The position numbers and the translations under genes are program-made. Shown one piece after another: positions 21,127 through 30,511 of a stretch of DNA of 64,000 nucleotides. The notes below the pieces were generated by a model. The model was given only the letters and a program-made list of their open reading frames with translations. It did no database searches and was not told where the DNA came from. Origin of the DNA: Sulfurisphaera ohwakuensis (lineage in GTDB: Archaea > Thermoproteota > Thermoprotei_A > Sulfolobales > Sulfolobaceae); the NCBI RefSeq assembly GCF_009729055.1, contig NZ_CP045484.1, forward strand, positions 2,046,001-2,110,000, in the 5' to 3' direction. How positions within the stretch are numbered: position 1 is the stretch's first letter; every line of letters starts with the position of its first letter.

Positions 21127-21762
21127 TTATCTTGGTATTATTCCCTTTCTTTTCATTTCTCTTACAACTAATTCTCCGATCCTTGATAAGCCGTAATATT
21201 TATGATGAGTACGTGTTTCTTTTTTTGGTTTAGATCTTCTATCTATAAATTTTATTATTTTAGCATTTTTCTCCTCAAGTAATCCTGTTCTTTCTAATTC
21301 TTCTAGTTTAGGAGTAACTTCCTCTAAAGGTTTATGAAGTAATTTTGCATAAGTTAAAGCATGATCCGCATTTACTTCATCAGCAATTTTAAGTATGTCA
21401 ACAGCCATTTGATCATTTTTGACTAGATCTATATATGCATCGATCAACTCTTTCTCGTCTAATTGTCTTAAAAGATGATCTCCTTCCCTTGTAAGTTTAT
21501 AATATGTATGATGCTTATGGACTTCTTTACTTAACTTAAACTTAGCTTCAGTGTTTTTTAACGTAGCTCCATGAACTCTCTCAATTAGTCCTATTTTTTC
21601 AAGTTTATCTAATAAATCTACTACTTCTTGTATTGGAATTTTAGTGTTTAACATTATTGATTTTCCATAGTCTACGTTAGCTTTCTTTAAATGTTTTAGT
21701 ATTTCTAACATTCTTTTATCTTTTAAAATTTCTAGTAATTTTTGCTTTAGTTCTTCATCCAT
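21127..21762 (-). CDS. Tandem winged-helix protein (DUF2250-like)
   Basis: The 211-residue protein has two similar winged-helix units: about 10-95, ending HKHHTYYKLTREGDHLL, and about 115-205, ending RTHHKYYGLSRIGELVV. The repeated HHxYYxL(T/S)R phrase shows internal duplication. Such tandem units bind DNA or act as adaptors. I recall DUF2250 for this archaeal group but am not certain. It is followed on the same strand, 3 bases away, by nothing further, and preceded by the hydrolase gene. It may regulate neighbouring genes; that is a guess. Confidence 0.72.
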   Translation of the reverse strand: MDEELKQKLLEILKDKRMLEILKHLKKANVDYGKSIMLNTKIPIQEVVDLLDKLEKIGLIERVHGATLKNTEAKFKLSKEVHKHHTYYKLTREGDHLLRQLDEKELIDAYIDLVKNDQMAVDILKIADEVNADHALTYAKLLHKPLEEVTPKLEELERTGLLEEKNAKIIKFIDRRSKPKKETRTHHKYYGLSRIGELVVREMKRKGIIPR

Positions 21763-21765
21763 CCT

Positions 21766-22347
21766 TCACTCTCCCTTCAAGAATTTTATTATTTCCTCAT
21801 TAAACTTCTTAGCATCATCAAGATAACATGCATGCTGTTTTCCAACGATTATAAATTTAGCTGATTTTACATGGTTTAAAACTATTTCGGCATTTCTTCT
21901 TGGAGAAACACTATCTTTTTCTCCCCAGATTAAAAGTATTGGTTTTCCGTCCAGATTTTTGAGTCTACTTTCATAGGAAGGAACTCCTACTGCACCTACT
22001 AGTACTAAACCCTCTACCATCTTAGGGTTATCAACTGCAAAACCTAAAACTGCTTCACCACCCATAGACGCTCCTAGAAGATATGCTTTTTGTATATTCA
22101 TTGTGTCCATAAAATCTTTAATGAAACTTGAAAGAGAATCAAAATCACCATTTTGCGATTTACCAAAACCAGGGAAATCTACTGAAATTGCCTTAAATCC
22201 TGCTGATGAGATAGCACTTACTGTTCCAGTTTCTACCCAAGTATACGCATTAAATCTAGCTCCGTGAAATAATAAGAATGGTTTTCCTTCCCCTTCTTCG
22301 ATAAAATGAATTTTAGCCCCTTTTACGTTAACAAAGTTATCTTTCAT
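21766..22347 (-). CDS. Small alpha/beta hydrolase
   Basis: The 193-residue protein has the oxyanion HGA (about 28-30), the nucleophile elbow GASMGG with Ser94, a likely acid Asp145 in WGEKDSVSP, and a likely base His172 in KQHACYL. It is a compact alpha/beta hydrolase without a lid, similar to small esterases. Natural substrate unknown. It is 4 bases upstream of the winged-helix gene, so they probably share a transcript. Confidence 0.85.
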   Translation of the reverse strand: MKDNFVNVKGAKIHFIEEGEGKPFLLFHGARFNAYTWVETGTVSAISSAGFKAISVDFPGFGKSQNGDFDSLSSFIKDFMDTMNIQKAYLLGASMGGEAVLGFAVDNPKMVEGLVLVGAVGVPSYESRLKNLDGKPILLIWGEKDSVSPRRNAEIVLNHVKSAKFIIVGKQHACYLDDAKKFNEEIIKFLKGE

Positions 22348-22411
22348 GAATGAATAGTTAATTTTTAAGACTAAAAAATTTGTTATCTGGTTAAAGATTC
22401 ATTTTCAAATA

Positions 22412-23233
22412 CTAGCTTTTATACTTTTCTTCTTCCTCAATCTTATTAGAAATGAAATCTATCAAACTCTTATCAATTACATTAACTGCTGGATATATTT
22501 TCCAACTTAACACTTTTGAATATTTTATAAATGTCGAAACCTTAATGTTCCATGGAGGAGAAGAAAAAAGCTGAATAACTTTATTAAAATCTTGCAAAAG
22601 AAATACCTTTCCAGGGAATACTGCAAAGACTAAATCCACTTTTGTGGATAACGTTGTAGGTGCCAATGCATCATTGTAAGATTCAATTATAACATTTGAA
22701 TTTATAAATTTTGATACGCAATTATCTGCTAATATTGGAGAAGAGTCTATGAGTTCCCTTATTTTTTCTGGCTGCGTTTCCATAGCATGAACTTCTTCTA
22801 AGAATTCCTCTAAAGGATTCCTTATTGAGTCCGGTATAATTGAGTAAAATACAGAAGAATACAAATGATAAACTTTATTACAATCATAATATCTAATCAT
22901 GACTGGTACACCAGCATTAATTAATTCATTATATAATCTGATATTCATTTGAACTTTTTCTATATCTGGTGGTGAAAACAAAATTGCAAATGGATTTATC
23001 TCTTCTACTGGTATACCAGTCTCGTCATAATATTTTAATGCATCATTACCTGCTAGAATTTTTAGTTCTCTACTTCTTAGTAATGTAGAAAAACTATACC
23101 ACACATTATGCCCAGCTACCGGCTTTAATGGTCTAAAATCGTAACCGATATTCCTCAGTTCTCTCAATAAATGCAAGGAAAAAGTAGTCTTACCAGAATC
23201 AAATTGCAATAATCCATTTATTAATATCCTCAT
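22412..23233 (-). CDS. P-loop ATPase, dethiobiotin-synthetase-like
   Basis: The 273-residue protein begins with a Walker A of the form [14 protein letters not shown] and continues with [11 protein letters not shown] near residue 37, a pairing seen in BioD/CobQ-like P-loop enzymes that carboxylate or amidate. A late segment, [15 protein letters not shown], would be strand 6. The rest does not match BioD closely, and no biotin genes are near. The start overlaps the end of ppcA by 4 bases, so it is co-translated with PEP carboxylase. Function unknown. Confidence 0.65.
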   Translation of the reverse strand: MRILINGLLQFDSGKTTFSLHLLRELRNIGYDFRPLKPVAGHNVWYSFSTLLRSRELKILAGNDALKYYDETGIPVEEINPFAILFSPPDIEKVQMNIRLYNELINAGVPVMIRYYDCNKVYHLYSSVFYSIIPDSIRNPLEEFLEEVHAMETQPEKIRELIDSSPILADNCVSKFINSNVIIESYNDALAPTTLSTKVDLVFAVFPGKVFLLQDFNKVIQLFSSPPWNIKVSTFIKYSKVLSWKIYPAVNVIDKSLIDFISNKIEEEEKYKS

Positions 23234-24765
23234 CCTAATGATTTTCTTATTTTTGCCATTTCTAAAAGGTAACTCTTAGCTTCATCGATGTTACCCTCTT
23301 TTAATGCTATTAGTGCTAAACTGGATATTAATGCATGTTTCCTACCCACAGAGTTTGAGTCACCTATTTTAATGTTAAGAGTATTTTCTGCATATGATAA
23401 ATCCTCCATAATTTTCTTTATAGTCTCTTTACTCACATTCCAGATCTCTTTCATTAAGTTCAATGATTCATAACTTACAAACCTAGCAGCGGCTTGAAGA
23501 TCATGTTTAATATATCTATAATTTTTCTCTAATATATACCATTCTTTTTCAGTAAGAGTAGACAGTGAAGATATGCCTATAAGTTCTGGGGGTATACCAA
23601 CTGAATATAATGCACCAGTGAAAGCTATTGCCCTTGGTAAAGTGACTTTACCTGTACTCCTAGAATAACCGAACAAGCCTATATGTAATTTTCTAGCTCT
23701 TCTTCTAGGTAAGAGTAGTGCTACTTTATTTATTACATCTGCTAAACTTTCTATTATTGGTTGATACGAAGAAGTATAAACGCTAGCTATTCTATGTAAT
23801 ATCTTTTCTTCTTCCTCATCTAATAATTCAAATTCAGATATTTCTCTCTCATTAATCTTTCTAATAGCATTAATAACTTCATTATCCTCATAGTCGTATT
23901 TAAAAGCAGATTGCACTGTAAAAGTATAGACTCCCCTATACTCATCTATTACTTTTTCAAAGTTCATAGGATTAAAATGTCCTCTAAACGGCAATGAACC
24001 TACCCCTATTAAAGGGAATATTTTAATGCCATAATTTTTCTCTATCTTACCCAGTCTGTTCAAAGCATATTTTACAGATAACACAGCTGAAATAAGACCA
24101 TAATTCATTGCAGGATCAGATCTAGCTAAGAATACTCTCATATAAGGAGGTTTCATCGCTTTAATGTATTCACCTACTATTTCATCTATCCTAAACATAG
24201 AATCTCTATCTTCTATCAAAGGAATAATTTCAATACTTTTAGGATTTATCTCGCCAATTAGATCTTTTACATAGATGTCATCAACTAATTTTACATTCTC
24301 TTTATTCACTATAGCAACTTCATAATATTTCACAATTGCAATTAATTCTTTATAATCTGTTGTAAAAGGTAAAATTACCTCAAACACTGGTGGTGTAGGT
24401 TTAGTATTAAAGAATTTTTCGGCCAGATCATAAGTAATTGGAATACTTTCCATTGTCTCAGCAAATACTTTCTTTTCTGCTCCTTCAATTTTTGGATTAG
24501 GTATCCTGTAGGTAAGGAATATGTCCCTACCTAAGATCTTCTCTTTAAAAAATTCAGGATACTGTGTTAGAAGTTTTCTCACTACATGAGTGTCAACATC
24601 TTTTCCTTCAGCATCCCACATAACCTCATCTACACCATAATGCTCATAAGCTAAATAAGCCTCAATAACTTCACTTTCACCACTAATAACTTCACTTCTA
24701 CTCCACTCTGGTACTCTCGCATTATCTGGATGTTGAGTTGACATAGTCCTAGGTATCTTTCTCAT
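23230..24765 (-). CDS. ppcA: Phosphoenolpyruvate carboxylase, archaeal type
   Basis: The 511-residue protein is the short archaeal PEPC, about half the length of the bacterial enzyme. It opens [18 protein letters not shown], the diagnostic start of this family, and contains [19 protein letters not shown] (about 42-60), [15 protein letters not shown] near residue 255 and [17 protein letters not shown] near residue 355. It fixes bicarbonate onto PEP to give oxaloacetate, an anaplerotic step that draws carbon from the 3-hydroxypropionate/4-hydroxybutyrate cycle. It leads a two-gene minus-strand unit. Confidence 0.97.
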   Translation of the reverse strand: MRKIPRTMSTQHPDNARVPEWSRSEVISGESEVIEAYLAYEHYGVDEVMWDAEGKDVDTHVVRKLLTQYPEFFKEKILGRDIFLTYRIPNPKIEGAEKKVFAETMESIPITYDLAEKFFNTKPTPPVFEVILPFTTDYKELIAIVKYYEVAIVNKENVKLVDDIYVKDLIGEINPKSIEIIPLIEDRDSMFRIDEIVGEYIKAMKPPYMRVFLARSDPAMNYGLISAVLSVKYALNRLGKIEKNYGIKIFPLIGVGSLPFRGHFNPMNFEKVIDEYRGVYTFTVQSAFKYDYEDNEVINAIRKINEREISEFELLDEEEEKILHRIASVYTSSYQPIIESLADVINKVALLLPRRRARKLHIGLFGYSRSTGKVTLPRAIAFTGALYSVGIPPELIGISSLSTLTEKEWYILEKNYRYIKHDLQAAARFVSYESLNLMKEIWNVSKETIKKIMEDLSYAENTLNIKIGDSNSVGRKHALISSLALIALKEGNIDEAKSYLLEMAKIRKSLG

Positions 24766-24833
24766 TTCCTTAATAACTCGAGTTATCCCTTTTTAAACTA
24801 AACTATAAAAGTTGGTTCGAGTTTTGATATTTT

Positions 24834-25286
24834 ATGCCACCAAATATTGGTGACCCAGCACCAGATTTTGAAGCAGAATCTACATTAGGTAAAATTAGGC
24901 TTTCAGATTATAAAGGTAAATTCGTAGTCCTATACTTCTATCCTAAGTCATTTACGCCAGGATGTACTAGAGAAATACAAAGATTTTCAGAACTCTATGA
25001 AGAGTTTAAAAAATTAAATGCTGAAGTAATAGGAGTAAGTGCTGATAGTATAACTACGCAAAAAAGGTTCGCTGAGAAATATAATGCTAAGTTCCCAGTT
25101 GTCGCAGATAAGGAAAAAAAGATAATTGAAACTTACGGAGTATTAAATGAAAAAGGAACTAGTGCCCAAAGAGTCACCTTTATTATCGATCCAGAAGGAA
25201 AAATTATCGAAATACTCAGAAATTTAAAGAAAGCCGAAGAACATGCGGACAAAGCTCTTGATATAATAAAAAATAAGAAATCATGA
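24834..25286 (+). CDS. bcp: Peroxiredoxin, Bcp type (1-Cys)
   Basis: The 150-residue thioredoxin-fold protein has the peroxidatic motif FTPGCTRE with Cys44, and it is the only cysteine in the chain, so there is no resolving Cys inside the protein. It reduces hydrogen peroxide and organic hydroperoxides using an external thiol partner. Sulfolobus has several Bcp paralogues; which one this is cannot be said. It is read divergently from PEPC, with 68 bases between starts. Confidence 0.93.
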   Translation: MPPNIGDPAPDFEAESTLGKIRLSDYKGKFVVLYFYPKSFTPGCTREIQRFSELYEEFKKLNAEVIGVSADSITTQKRFAEKYNAKFPVVADKEKKIIETYGVLNEKGTSAQRVTFIIDPEGKIIEILRNLKKAEEHADKALDIIKNKKS

Positions 25287-26780
25287 ATTAATAATTCTCT
25301 TATATATTTTTTTCTTAAATGATTCTATGGGATCATTTAATACAATCGGAATTTTATTTAAAATATCAGAAGGAGTAATATGAGGCCCTAATTCAGAGTA
25401 AGCTAAAGTCCCCGATAAACTATTCACAAACACACCTATTGCAGCAGCATCGAAAGGAGATAATTTTTGAGCAAGAAACGTCCCTACAATACCAGTCAAG
25501 GTATCACCAGTCCCTCCCACAGTCATTCCAGGATTACCGGTTTTATTTAGTCTGAACTCCATACCATCACTTATTATATCTACATAGCCTTTTAGTAAAA
25601 CGACACAATTACACTCCTTAGCCTTAGCTACAACTTGAGTAATTCTTTTTCTTATATCTTTTTCAGTCTCTTCCTTGAAAAATATCTTAAATTCTCCAGC
25701 ATGAGGAGTTATTACGGCATTCGGATAGAGCTTGTACCCAGAAATTGCCTTTAAAGCATCGGCATCAATTACCGCAGGCTTGTTCTTTTCCATTAAGTAG
25801 TTCACAATCATTTTTGATGCTTCTATAGTTTCTTCACTTAAACCCATTCCAGGTCCTATGATTACACTATCAGCCCTATCTATCCAGGGTTTTAATTCCT
25901 CTAAATTATTAGGTGAGATGTTTTTACCAGAAAGTTTTATAGTAATTAAATCTGGAGAGTATCCAGCTATAATTTTAGCGGTATCTTCAGAAGAAGCAAC
26001 GTAAACCAAATCGGCTCCAGTTCTTAATGCCGCTAATGCTGACAAAGTAGGCGCTCCGGTAAAAGTATAACTACCACCTATTACCAATACTCTACCATTG
26101 TCACCTTTCTTAGATTTATAATCCCTTTTCTTTATGCTAACTACTACATCACCTGGACCAACGTAAATTTCAGCTTCTGGTGGTATTCCAATTTTCTTTA
26201 CAATTACATTAAAATTATATCTCAATAACCCTTTCTTCATATCGTGAAAAGTCACTACTAAATCAGGCTTAACATATTCTCCTGGAGCTTCACCAGTATC
26301 AGCGTCTATCCCAGAAGGTAGATCTATTGAGACTTTGAAACCTTTACTCTCGTTAAATACTCTTATTGCCGTAGCAAATGGTTCCCTTGGTTTTCCCCTA
26401 AATCCTGTACCTAACATTGCATCTACTAACACATCAGCTTCAACTGGTTTCAACTCTTCAAGATCCTTTATTTCATTAATCTCAATAGAATAGTCCATGT
26501 CAAGAATAGCATTATAGTTAAAAACCGCGTCTCTGTGCTTATTTTCTCCTAAAATAATAACTTTTACCTTAACACCTTCGCCAGCTAAGTGCCTTGCAGT
26601 TACTAACCCATCCCCTCCTTTTCCTCCATGTCCAACAAATATTACTGCATTATTCGGTTTAATCCTTGCTAAGATCTCATCTTTTACACTTCTTCCAGCA
26701 TTTTCCATCAATAGAAGAGTTGGAATTCCTAAAGCCTCGCTATTTATTTCAATAGCACGCATTCTTTTTGTGTCTATCAT
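25281..26780 (-). CDS. nnr: Bifunctional NAD(P)HX epimerase / ADP-dependent dehydratase
   Basis: The 499-residue fusion repairs hydrated NAD(P)H. The N-terminal epimerase half (about 1-205) has GHGGKGGDGLVTARHLA at about residues 49-65 and VDALLGTGF-like VDAMLGTGFRG; the C-terminal dehydratase half (about 215-499) has GPGMGL, DADALKA, TPHAGEF and the kinase-fold ending NPGMTVGGTGDTLTG. Such repair is valuable at high temperature, where NADH hydrates readily. The last bases overlap the end of the peroxiredoxin gene by 6. Confidence 0.95.
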   Translation of the reverse strand: MIDTKRMRAIEINSEALGIPTLLLMENAGRSVKDEILARIKPNNAVIFVGHGGKGGDGLVTARHLAGEGVKVKVIILGENKHRDAVFNYNAILDMDYSIEINEIKDLEELKPVEADVLVDAMLGTGFRGKPREPFATAIRVFNESKGFKVSIDLPSGIDADTGEAPGEYVKPDLVVTFHDMKKGLLRYNFNVIVKKIGIPPEAEIYVGPGDVVVSIKKRDYKSKKGDNGRVLVIGGSYTFTGAPTLSALAALRTGADLVYVASSEDTAKIIAGYSPDLITIKLSGKNISPNNLEELKPWIDRADSVIIGPGMGLSEETIEASKMIVNYLMEKNKPAVIDADALKAISGYKLYPNAVITPHAGEFKIFFKEETEKDIRKRITQVVAKAKECNCVVLLKGYVDIISDGMEFRLNKTGNPGMTVGGTGDTLTGIVGTFLAQKLSPFDAAAIGVFVNSLSGTLAYSELGPHITPSDILNKIPIVLNDPIESFKKKIYKRIINS

Positions 26781-26809
26781 TAATATAAAATGTTGAGTAG
26801 GGATTTATC

Positions 26810-26858
26810 TCAGTTTCGGGTTACTTCTTCACCGATCAGAATTGAAGTCATTCATCAC
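26810..26858 (-). ncRNA. C/D box sRNA (2'-O-methylation guide)
   Basis: On the minus strand the boxes are ideal: C GTGATGA (26852-26858), 12-nt guide, D' CTGA (26836-26839), 3-nt spacer, C' GTGAAGA (26826-26832), 12-nt guide, D CTGA (26810-26813). Equal 12-nt guides and a short D'-C' gap are the standard symmetric form of archaeal box C/D sRNA, which assembles with L7Ae, Nop5 and fibrillarin. By the D+5 rule both guides should direct methylation of a G. It lies alone in the 123-base gap between the nnr and rubrerythrin-like starts, upstream of both. Confidence 0.88.
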
Positions 26859-26903
26859 ACTTTCTTTTAAATATTTTTATACTTAAACTATTATCCTTTA
26901 CTC

Positions 26904-27329
26904 ATGAAGGGAACAAAAACCGAAATGGGATTAAAAGAATTATTCCTAGCTAATAGTGAAGATCACTTATTTCTATATTTTTTATCAGAAAAACTTGAGG
27001 AATTGAATAAAAAAGAAGAAGCTAAGATGCTAAGAGAAAAAGCATTAGTAGAGTTAGGACATGCTAAAGGAATTTTTGAAAAAATGAATAAATATTTAGG
27101 AACAGAATATCTGAGAAATTGGCTCAATGAACTAGAAAAAACTGAAACCAAAGAGATTAAAGAGAAGTTTGCATATACAGCTACACAATATATGCTTAGC
27201 AAAATCCTTTCCGACAAAGTTACAGATGAAAAATCTAAAGAAGAATTATTAGCAAAAGCTAACGAAAAATACAATGAAGCTAAGCAATGGTTTGAAGAAT
27301 TACTTAAATCTGGCTCAGATTTAATGTAA
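26904..27329 (+). CDS. Rubrerythrin-like protein lacking several metal ligands
   Basis: The 141-residue, all-helical protein follows the pattern of sulerythrin/rubrerythrin: the KGTKT start, then LxYFLSEKxEE, an ExxH (Glu50-His53, ELGHA) in helix 2, and a fourth helix ExxN (Glu121-Asn124, EKYNEAKQWF). In active rubrerythrins helix 1 has a Glu ligand and helix 4 has ExxH; here the first aligns with Asn in ANSED and the last His is Asn. Metal binding is thus probably partial or lost. Oxygen or iron handling is the family role. It precedes the duplicated 27417 protein. Confidence 0.7.
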   Translation: MKGTKTEMGLKELFLANSEDHLFLYFLSEKLEELNKKEEAKMLREKALVELGHAKGIFEKMNKYLGTEYLRNWLNELEKTETKEIKEKFAYTATQYMLSKILSDKVTDEKSKEELLAKANEKYNEAKQWFEELLKSGSDLM

Positions 27330-27372
27330 GGAATACTATTTTAAAATATAAACGTAAATAGATAAACAAATC

Positions 27373-27380
27373 TTTATATA
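27373..27380 (+). promoter_or_regulatory. TATA box of the 27417 gene, with a short structured leader
   Basis: TTTATATA, preceded by A-rich BRE-like bases, predicts transcription from about 27403 and a 14-base leader. That leader contains a G-run followed by TTTCCC, able to form a small GGG/CCC hairpin just before the ATG and over the only purine-rich ribosome-binding candidate. Confidence 0.6.
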
Positions 27381-27416
27381 TTCAAAGAGAAGATAGATAT
27401 AAGGGGGTTTCCCAAA

Positions 27417-27797
27417 ATGGCCCTCGTAGAAGTAAAAGAAATATTAAATAAATTCGTAGAAAAAGAAAGTGAAGAACACGTAAGCACATACAATAATGTT
27501 GCATTAACAGCTAAGGCTGAAGGTTATAGTGATATAGAAGCAATGTTATGCGCATATGCAGAAGAAGAGAAAAACATTGCTGAAACAGCAAGAAAAGTTC
27601 TTGAATTATTATCAGTAAAAGAAGTATTAAGTAAATTTGCAGAAAAAGAAAATGCTGAACATGTTGCAGAATATAACAAAGTAGCCCTAACAGCTAAGGC
27701 TGAAGGTTATAGTGATATAGAAGCAATGTTATGCGCATATGCTGAGCAAGAAGAAGATATTGCAAGAACAGCAAGAAAAGTTGCTGGTGCACTTTAA
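27417..27797 (+). CDS. Tandem-duplicated helical protein, ferritin-like half domains
   Basis: The 126-residue protein consists of two nearly identical 61-residue units (about 6-60 and 67-121): each has EK(E/N)xEHVxxYN, then TAKAEGYSDIEAMLCAYAE and IAxTARKV. The duplication is also exact in DNA over 55 bases (27505-27559 and 27688-27742). The spacing of Glu, His and Tyr residues resembles half of a ferritin-like four-helix bundle, so a two-unit chain could build one bundle with a metal site. One Cys per unit sits in the identical core. Strong TATA box and G-rich leader. Specific function unknown. Confidence 0.72.
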   Translation: MALVEVKEILNKFVEKESEEHVSTYNNVALTAKAEGYSDIEAMLCAYAEEEKNIAETARKVLELLSVKEVLSKFAEKENAEHVAEYNKVALTAKAEGYSDIEAMLCAYAEQEEDIARTARKVAGAL

Positions 27798-27833
27798 AGC
27801 TATTTTTTGGTATTACCTTTTTCCTCATCGAAA

Positions 27834-27841
27834 TTATTTAA
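27834..27841 (+). promoter_or_regulatory. TATA box of the herA operon
   Basis: TTATTTAA centred about 29 bases before the ATG at 27867 fits a leaderless or near-leaderless transcript for the herA-mre11-rad50-nurA operon and supports choosing the ATG at 27867 as the start. Confidence 0.55.
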
Positions 27842-27866
27842 GCTCTTCTATTTAATCTATTTTTAT

Positions 27867-29354
27867 ATGATAATTGGTTATGTAGTTGGTTCAGCAACTA
27901 CTCAAGAAGCAAACGTGTTATTAGAGAAAAAAGTAAGATCGGGTTACTACGTTACCTTAGAATATGATGATGAAAAAGTATTAGGCTTAGTAACGTTAAT
28001 TACTACCGGAAGTCCTTTAGTTGATGATAGTCTCAATGATATTGAACTTATACAGCGAATAAAACAAATGGGGAATAAAATTCCTATTTACATGAAAGCT
28101 AAAGTTAAGTTACTTTGTAAGTTGGACGGAAAACTCTCTCAGCCTGACTTACCTCCAGTAGCTGGAACACCTGTAAGATTAGCAACTAACGAAGAACTAA
28201 GTACTATATTTTCTGAGGGGACTATAAGGATTGGTAAATTAATTGGAAGCGATGTTGAGGTTAGGATCAGAGTAAACGCATTAACAAGACACTTAGCTAT
28301 TCTAGCTGCAACAGGGTCTGGAAAATCTAATACAGTAGCTGTTCTTTCCTCTAGGTTATCTGAGGTATTTGGATCAGTGCTAATTTTTGATTATCACGGA
28401 GAATATTATGAGAGTGATATTAAGAATTTAAATGATATAGAACCAAAAATAAATCCTCTAAATTTGACTCCAGATGAATTTGCGACATTACTTGAAATTA
28501 GAGAAAATGCTACAATTCAATATAGGATATTAAGGAGAGCATTCAAAAGTTTTCTTGAAGAAACTAGAGAAAAATTAAAAAATGGTAATGTAAATTATAA
28601 TGAGCTTAACATTAATTTTAGGAATTTAATACTTAAAAAGGTTGATGAAGTAAGTAAAAACGAGAAACGAAAAGATAGTAAAGATGAGGTTATTAACAAA
28701 ATAGAAGACTTTCTAGATAGATACTCCGAGATTATTGACTTCACTGCTGGTGATGTTGTAGATAAAATAAAAATAGGTAAAGTAAATGTAATAAACTTAA
28801 GTTCTCTAGATGAAGATGCAATTGATGCGATTGTTTCTCACTATTTAAGAAAAATATTAACTTCTAGGAAAGAAAATAAGATGAAAAGAAAAATAGGTTT
28901 AAGATTTCCAGTATTAGTAGTTATTGAAGAAGCTCATGTGTTATTATCTAAAGATAGTAATACTCTAACAAAACATTGGGCTGGGAGAATTGCTAGAGAA
29001 GGGAGAAAATTCGGTGTTGGTCTAATAATCGTTAGCCAGAGACCTAAAGGAATTGACGAGAATATTTTAAGCCAAATGACTAACAAGATAATCCTTAAGA
29101 TGGTTGAGCCTTCTGATAAGAAATACGTGCTTGAAACTAGTGACAACCTTAGTGAAGATATAGTAGAAGGTCTTTCAGCCTTAGACACCGGAGAAGCAGT
29201 GATAGTAGGTAATATAGTAAGGATGCCAGCTATAGTAAAAATTGATAAGTTTGAGGGAAAATTAGCTGGAAGCGACCCCAACTTAATAGAAGAATGGAAG
29301 AGAGCTAAAGAAGAAATTGAGGAACACTCAGATGTATTAAATTGGGGTGAGTAA
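27867..29354 (+). CDS. herA: HerA bipolar DNA helicase/translocase
   Basis: HerA is a hexameric FtsK/VirB4-like ATPase that drives DNA through NurA during 5' end resection. From ATG 27867 the protein has 495 residues: an N-terminal HAS beta-barrel domain (about 1-130), Walker A TGSGKSN (about 149-155), a helical insertion (about 220-310), Walker B VVIEEAHV near residue 352, and a late arginine-finger region SQRPKGID. A frame opening at 27807 would add 20 hydrophobic residues; the family start MIIGYVVGSATTQEA and the TATA spacing favour 27867. First gene of the end-resection operon. Confidence 0.97.
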   Translation: MIIGYVVGSATTQEANVLLEKKVRSGYYVTLEYDDEKVLGLVTLITTGSPLVDDSLNDIELIQRIKQMGNKIPIYMKAKVKLLCKLDGKLSQPDLPPVAGTPVRLATNEELSTIFSEGTIRIGKLIGSDVEVRIRVNALTRHLAILAATGSGKSNTVAVLSSRLSEVFGSVLIFDYHGEYYESDIKNLNDIEPKINPLNLTPDEFATLLEIRENATIQYRILRRAFKSFLEETREKLKNGNVNYNELNINFRNLILKKVDEVSKNEKRKDSKDEVINKIEDFLDRYSEIIDFTAGDVVDKIKIGKVNVINLSSLDEDAIDAIVSHYLRKILTSRKENKMKRKIGLRFPVLVVIEEAHVLLSKDSNTLTKHWAGRIAREGRKFGVGLIIVSQRPKGIDENILSQMTNKIILKMVEPSDKKYVLETSDNLSEDIVEGLSALDTGEAVIVGNIVRMPAIVKIDKFEGKLAGSDPNLIEEWKRAKEEIEEHSDVLNWGE

Positions 29355-29356
29355 AA

Positions 29357-30511
29357 ATGCAAATTCTACATATTTCTGATACGCATTTGGGTAAGAGACA
29401 GTACAATCTTGACTTTAGAGAACAAGATGTGTATGATACTTTTTCACAACTTGTTGATATCGCTATTAAAGAGCATGTAGATGGCATAATACATACTGGT
29501 GATTTATTCGATATAAATGATCCGCCAAATAAGGCAGAAATAGTAGCTATAAGAGAACTTAAAAGGTTAAAAGAATTTGGAATTCCATTTATAGTTATTG
29601 CGGGAGACCATGATAGTCCAAAAAAGTTTACAGCTATCTATCCTCAGAAAATATTAGAAGAATTTGATTTAATTAAATTCTTGTCTAAACCAGACACACC
29701 GTATAAATTAGGTGACATTACTATTTATGGTATTTCACATGTTCCAAATGTTGCCAAGGAGAGATTAAAAGAATTACTTTCTAGATTAAAACCGGAAAAT
29801 AAGAGAAGTATATTACTCTTACATCAAGGTCTAAAGGAGGTATTACCCTATGAGGGAGCTTGGCAGATACAAATAGACGATTTACCTAAAACTTTTTCCT
29901 ATTATGCTTTAGGTCACTTTCATACAAGAAGGGTGTTTCAGCTTGATGGCGGAAGAATTATTGAGATAGCTGGTTCACCAGATATATTGAGAGAAGAAGA
30001 AATAGAAGGATATGAAAAAGAGGGAAAGGGTGCAACGCTCATAGATTTCTCTGGTGATATACCTTCGATCCAGAAAATTAACATAGATGTTCGAAAGCAA
30101 TATGTAGTAATTTTAAACACTAATAATCTAAAGGAGGAGATAAGAAAGTTAAGAGAAAAATATGATACAAAAAATGAGAAAAAACCCATATTTCATATTA
30201 TACTTGAAGGAAAGTCTATTCCTAAAAATGTCTTAATGAAAGAGCTACAAGAAATTAATAATTTTGCTCCTTATTGGAGAATATATAAAGATAATACAAA
30301 AGAGAAAGATGAAAAAGATGTTAAAATTGATTTACCTACAGATACTACAATAGAAAATCTAATATATAATTATCTAGTTAAAATTGCTAATTTTTCAGAG
30401 ACTGAGGCCAGAATAATAATTGATATAATTAACCGAGCTGATGAAAGAGAATATGTTAAGGAAGAATTAATGAAAATGATTGGTGTTGAAAATGATAATA
30501 AGAAGGATTGA
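29357..30511 (+). CDS. mre11: Mre11 nuclease
   Basis: The 384-residue protein has the metallophosphoesterase motifs of Mre11: SDTHLG near residues 7-12, HTGDLFD, AGDHDSPKK (GDHD in place of the common GNHD), HQG and GHFHTR. It is the 3'-5' exo- and endonuclease that with Rad50 starts repair of double-strand breaks. It begins 2 bases after herA and overlaps rad50 by 20 bases. The C-terminal 100 residues contain the Rad50-binding helices. Confidence 0.97.
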   Translation: MQILHISDTHLGKRQYNLDFREQDVYDTFSQLVDIAIKEHVDGIIHTGDLFDINDPPNKAEIVAIRELKRLKEFGIPFIVIAGDHDSPKKFTAIYPQKILEEFDLIKFLSKPDTPYKLGDITIYGISHVPNVAKERLKELLSRLKPENKRSILLLHQGLKEVLPYEGAWQIQIDDLPKTFSYYALGHFHTRRVFQLDGGRIIEIAGSPDILREEEIEGYEKEGKGATLIDFSGDIPSIQKINIDVRKQYVVILNTNNLKEEIRKLREKYDTKNEKKPIFHIILEGKSIPKNVLMKELQEINNFAPYWRIYKDNTKEKDEKDVKIDLPTDTTIENLIYNYLVKIANFSETEARIIIDIINRADEREYVKEELMKMIGVENDNKKD

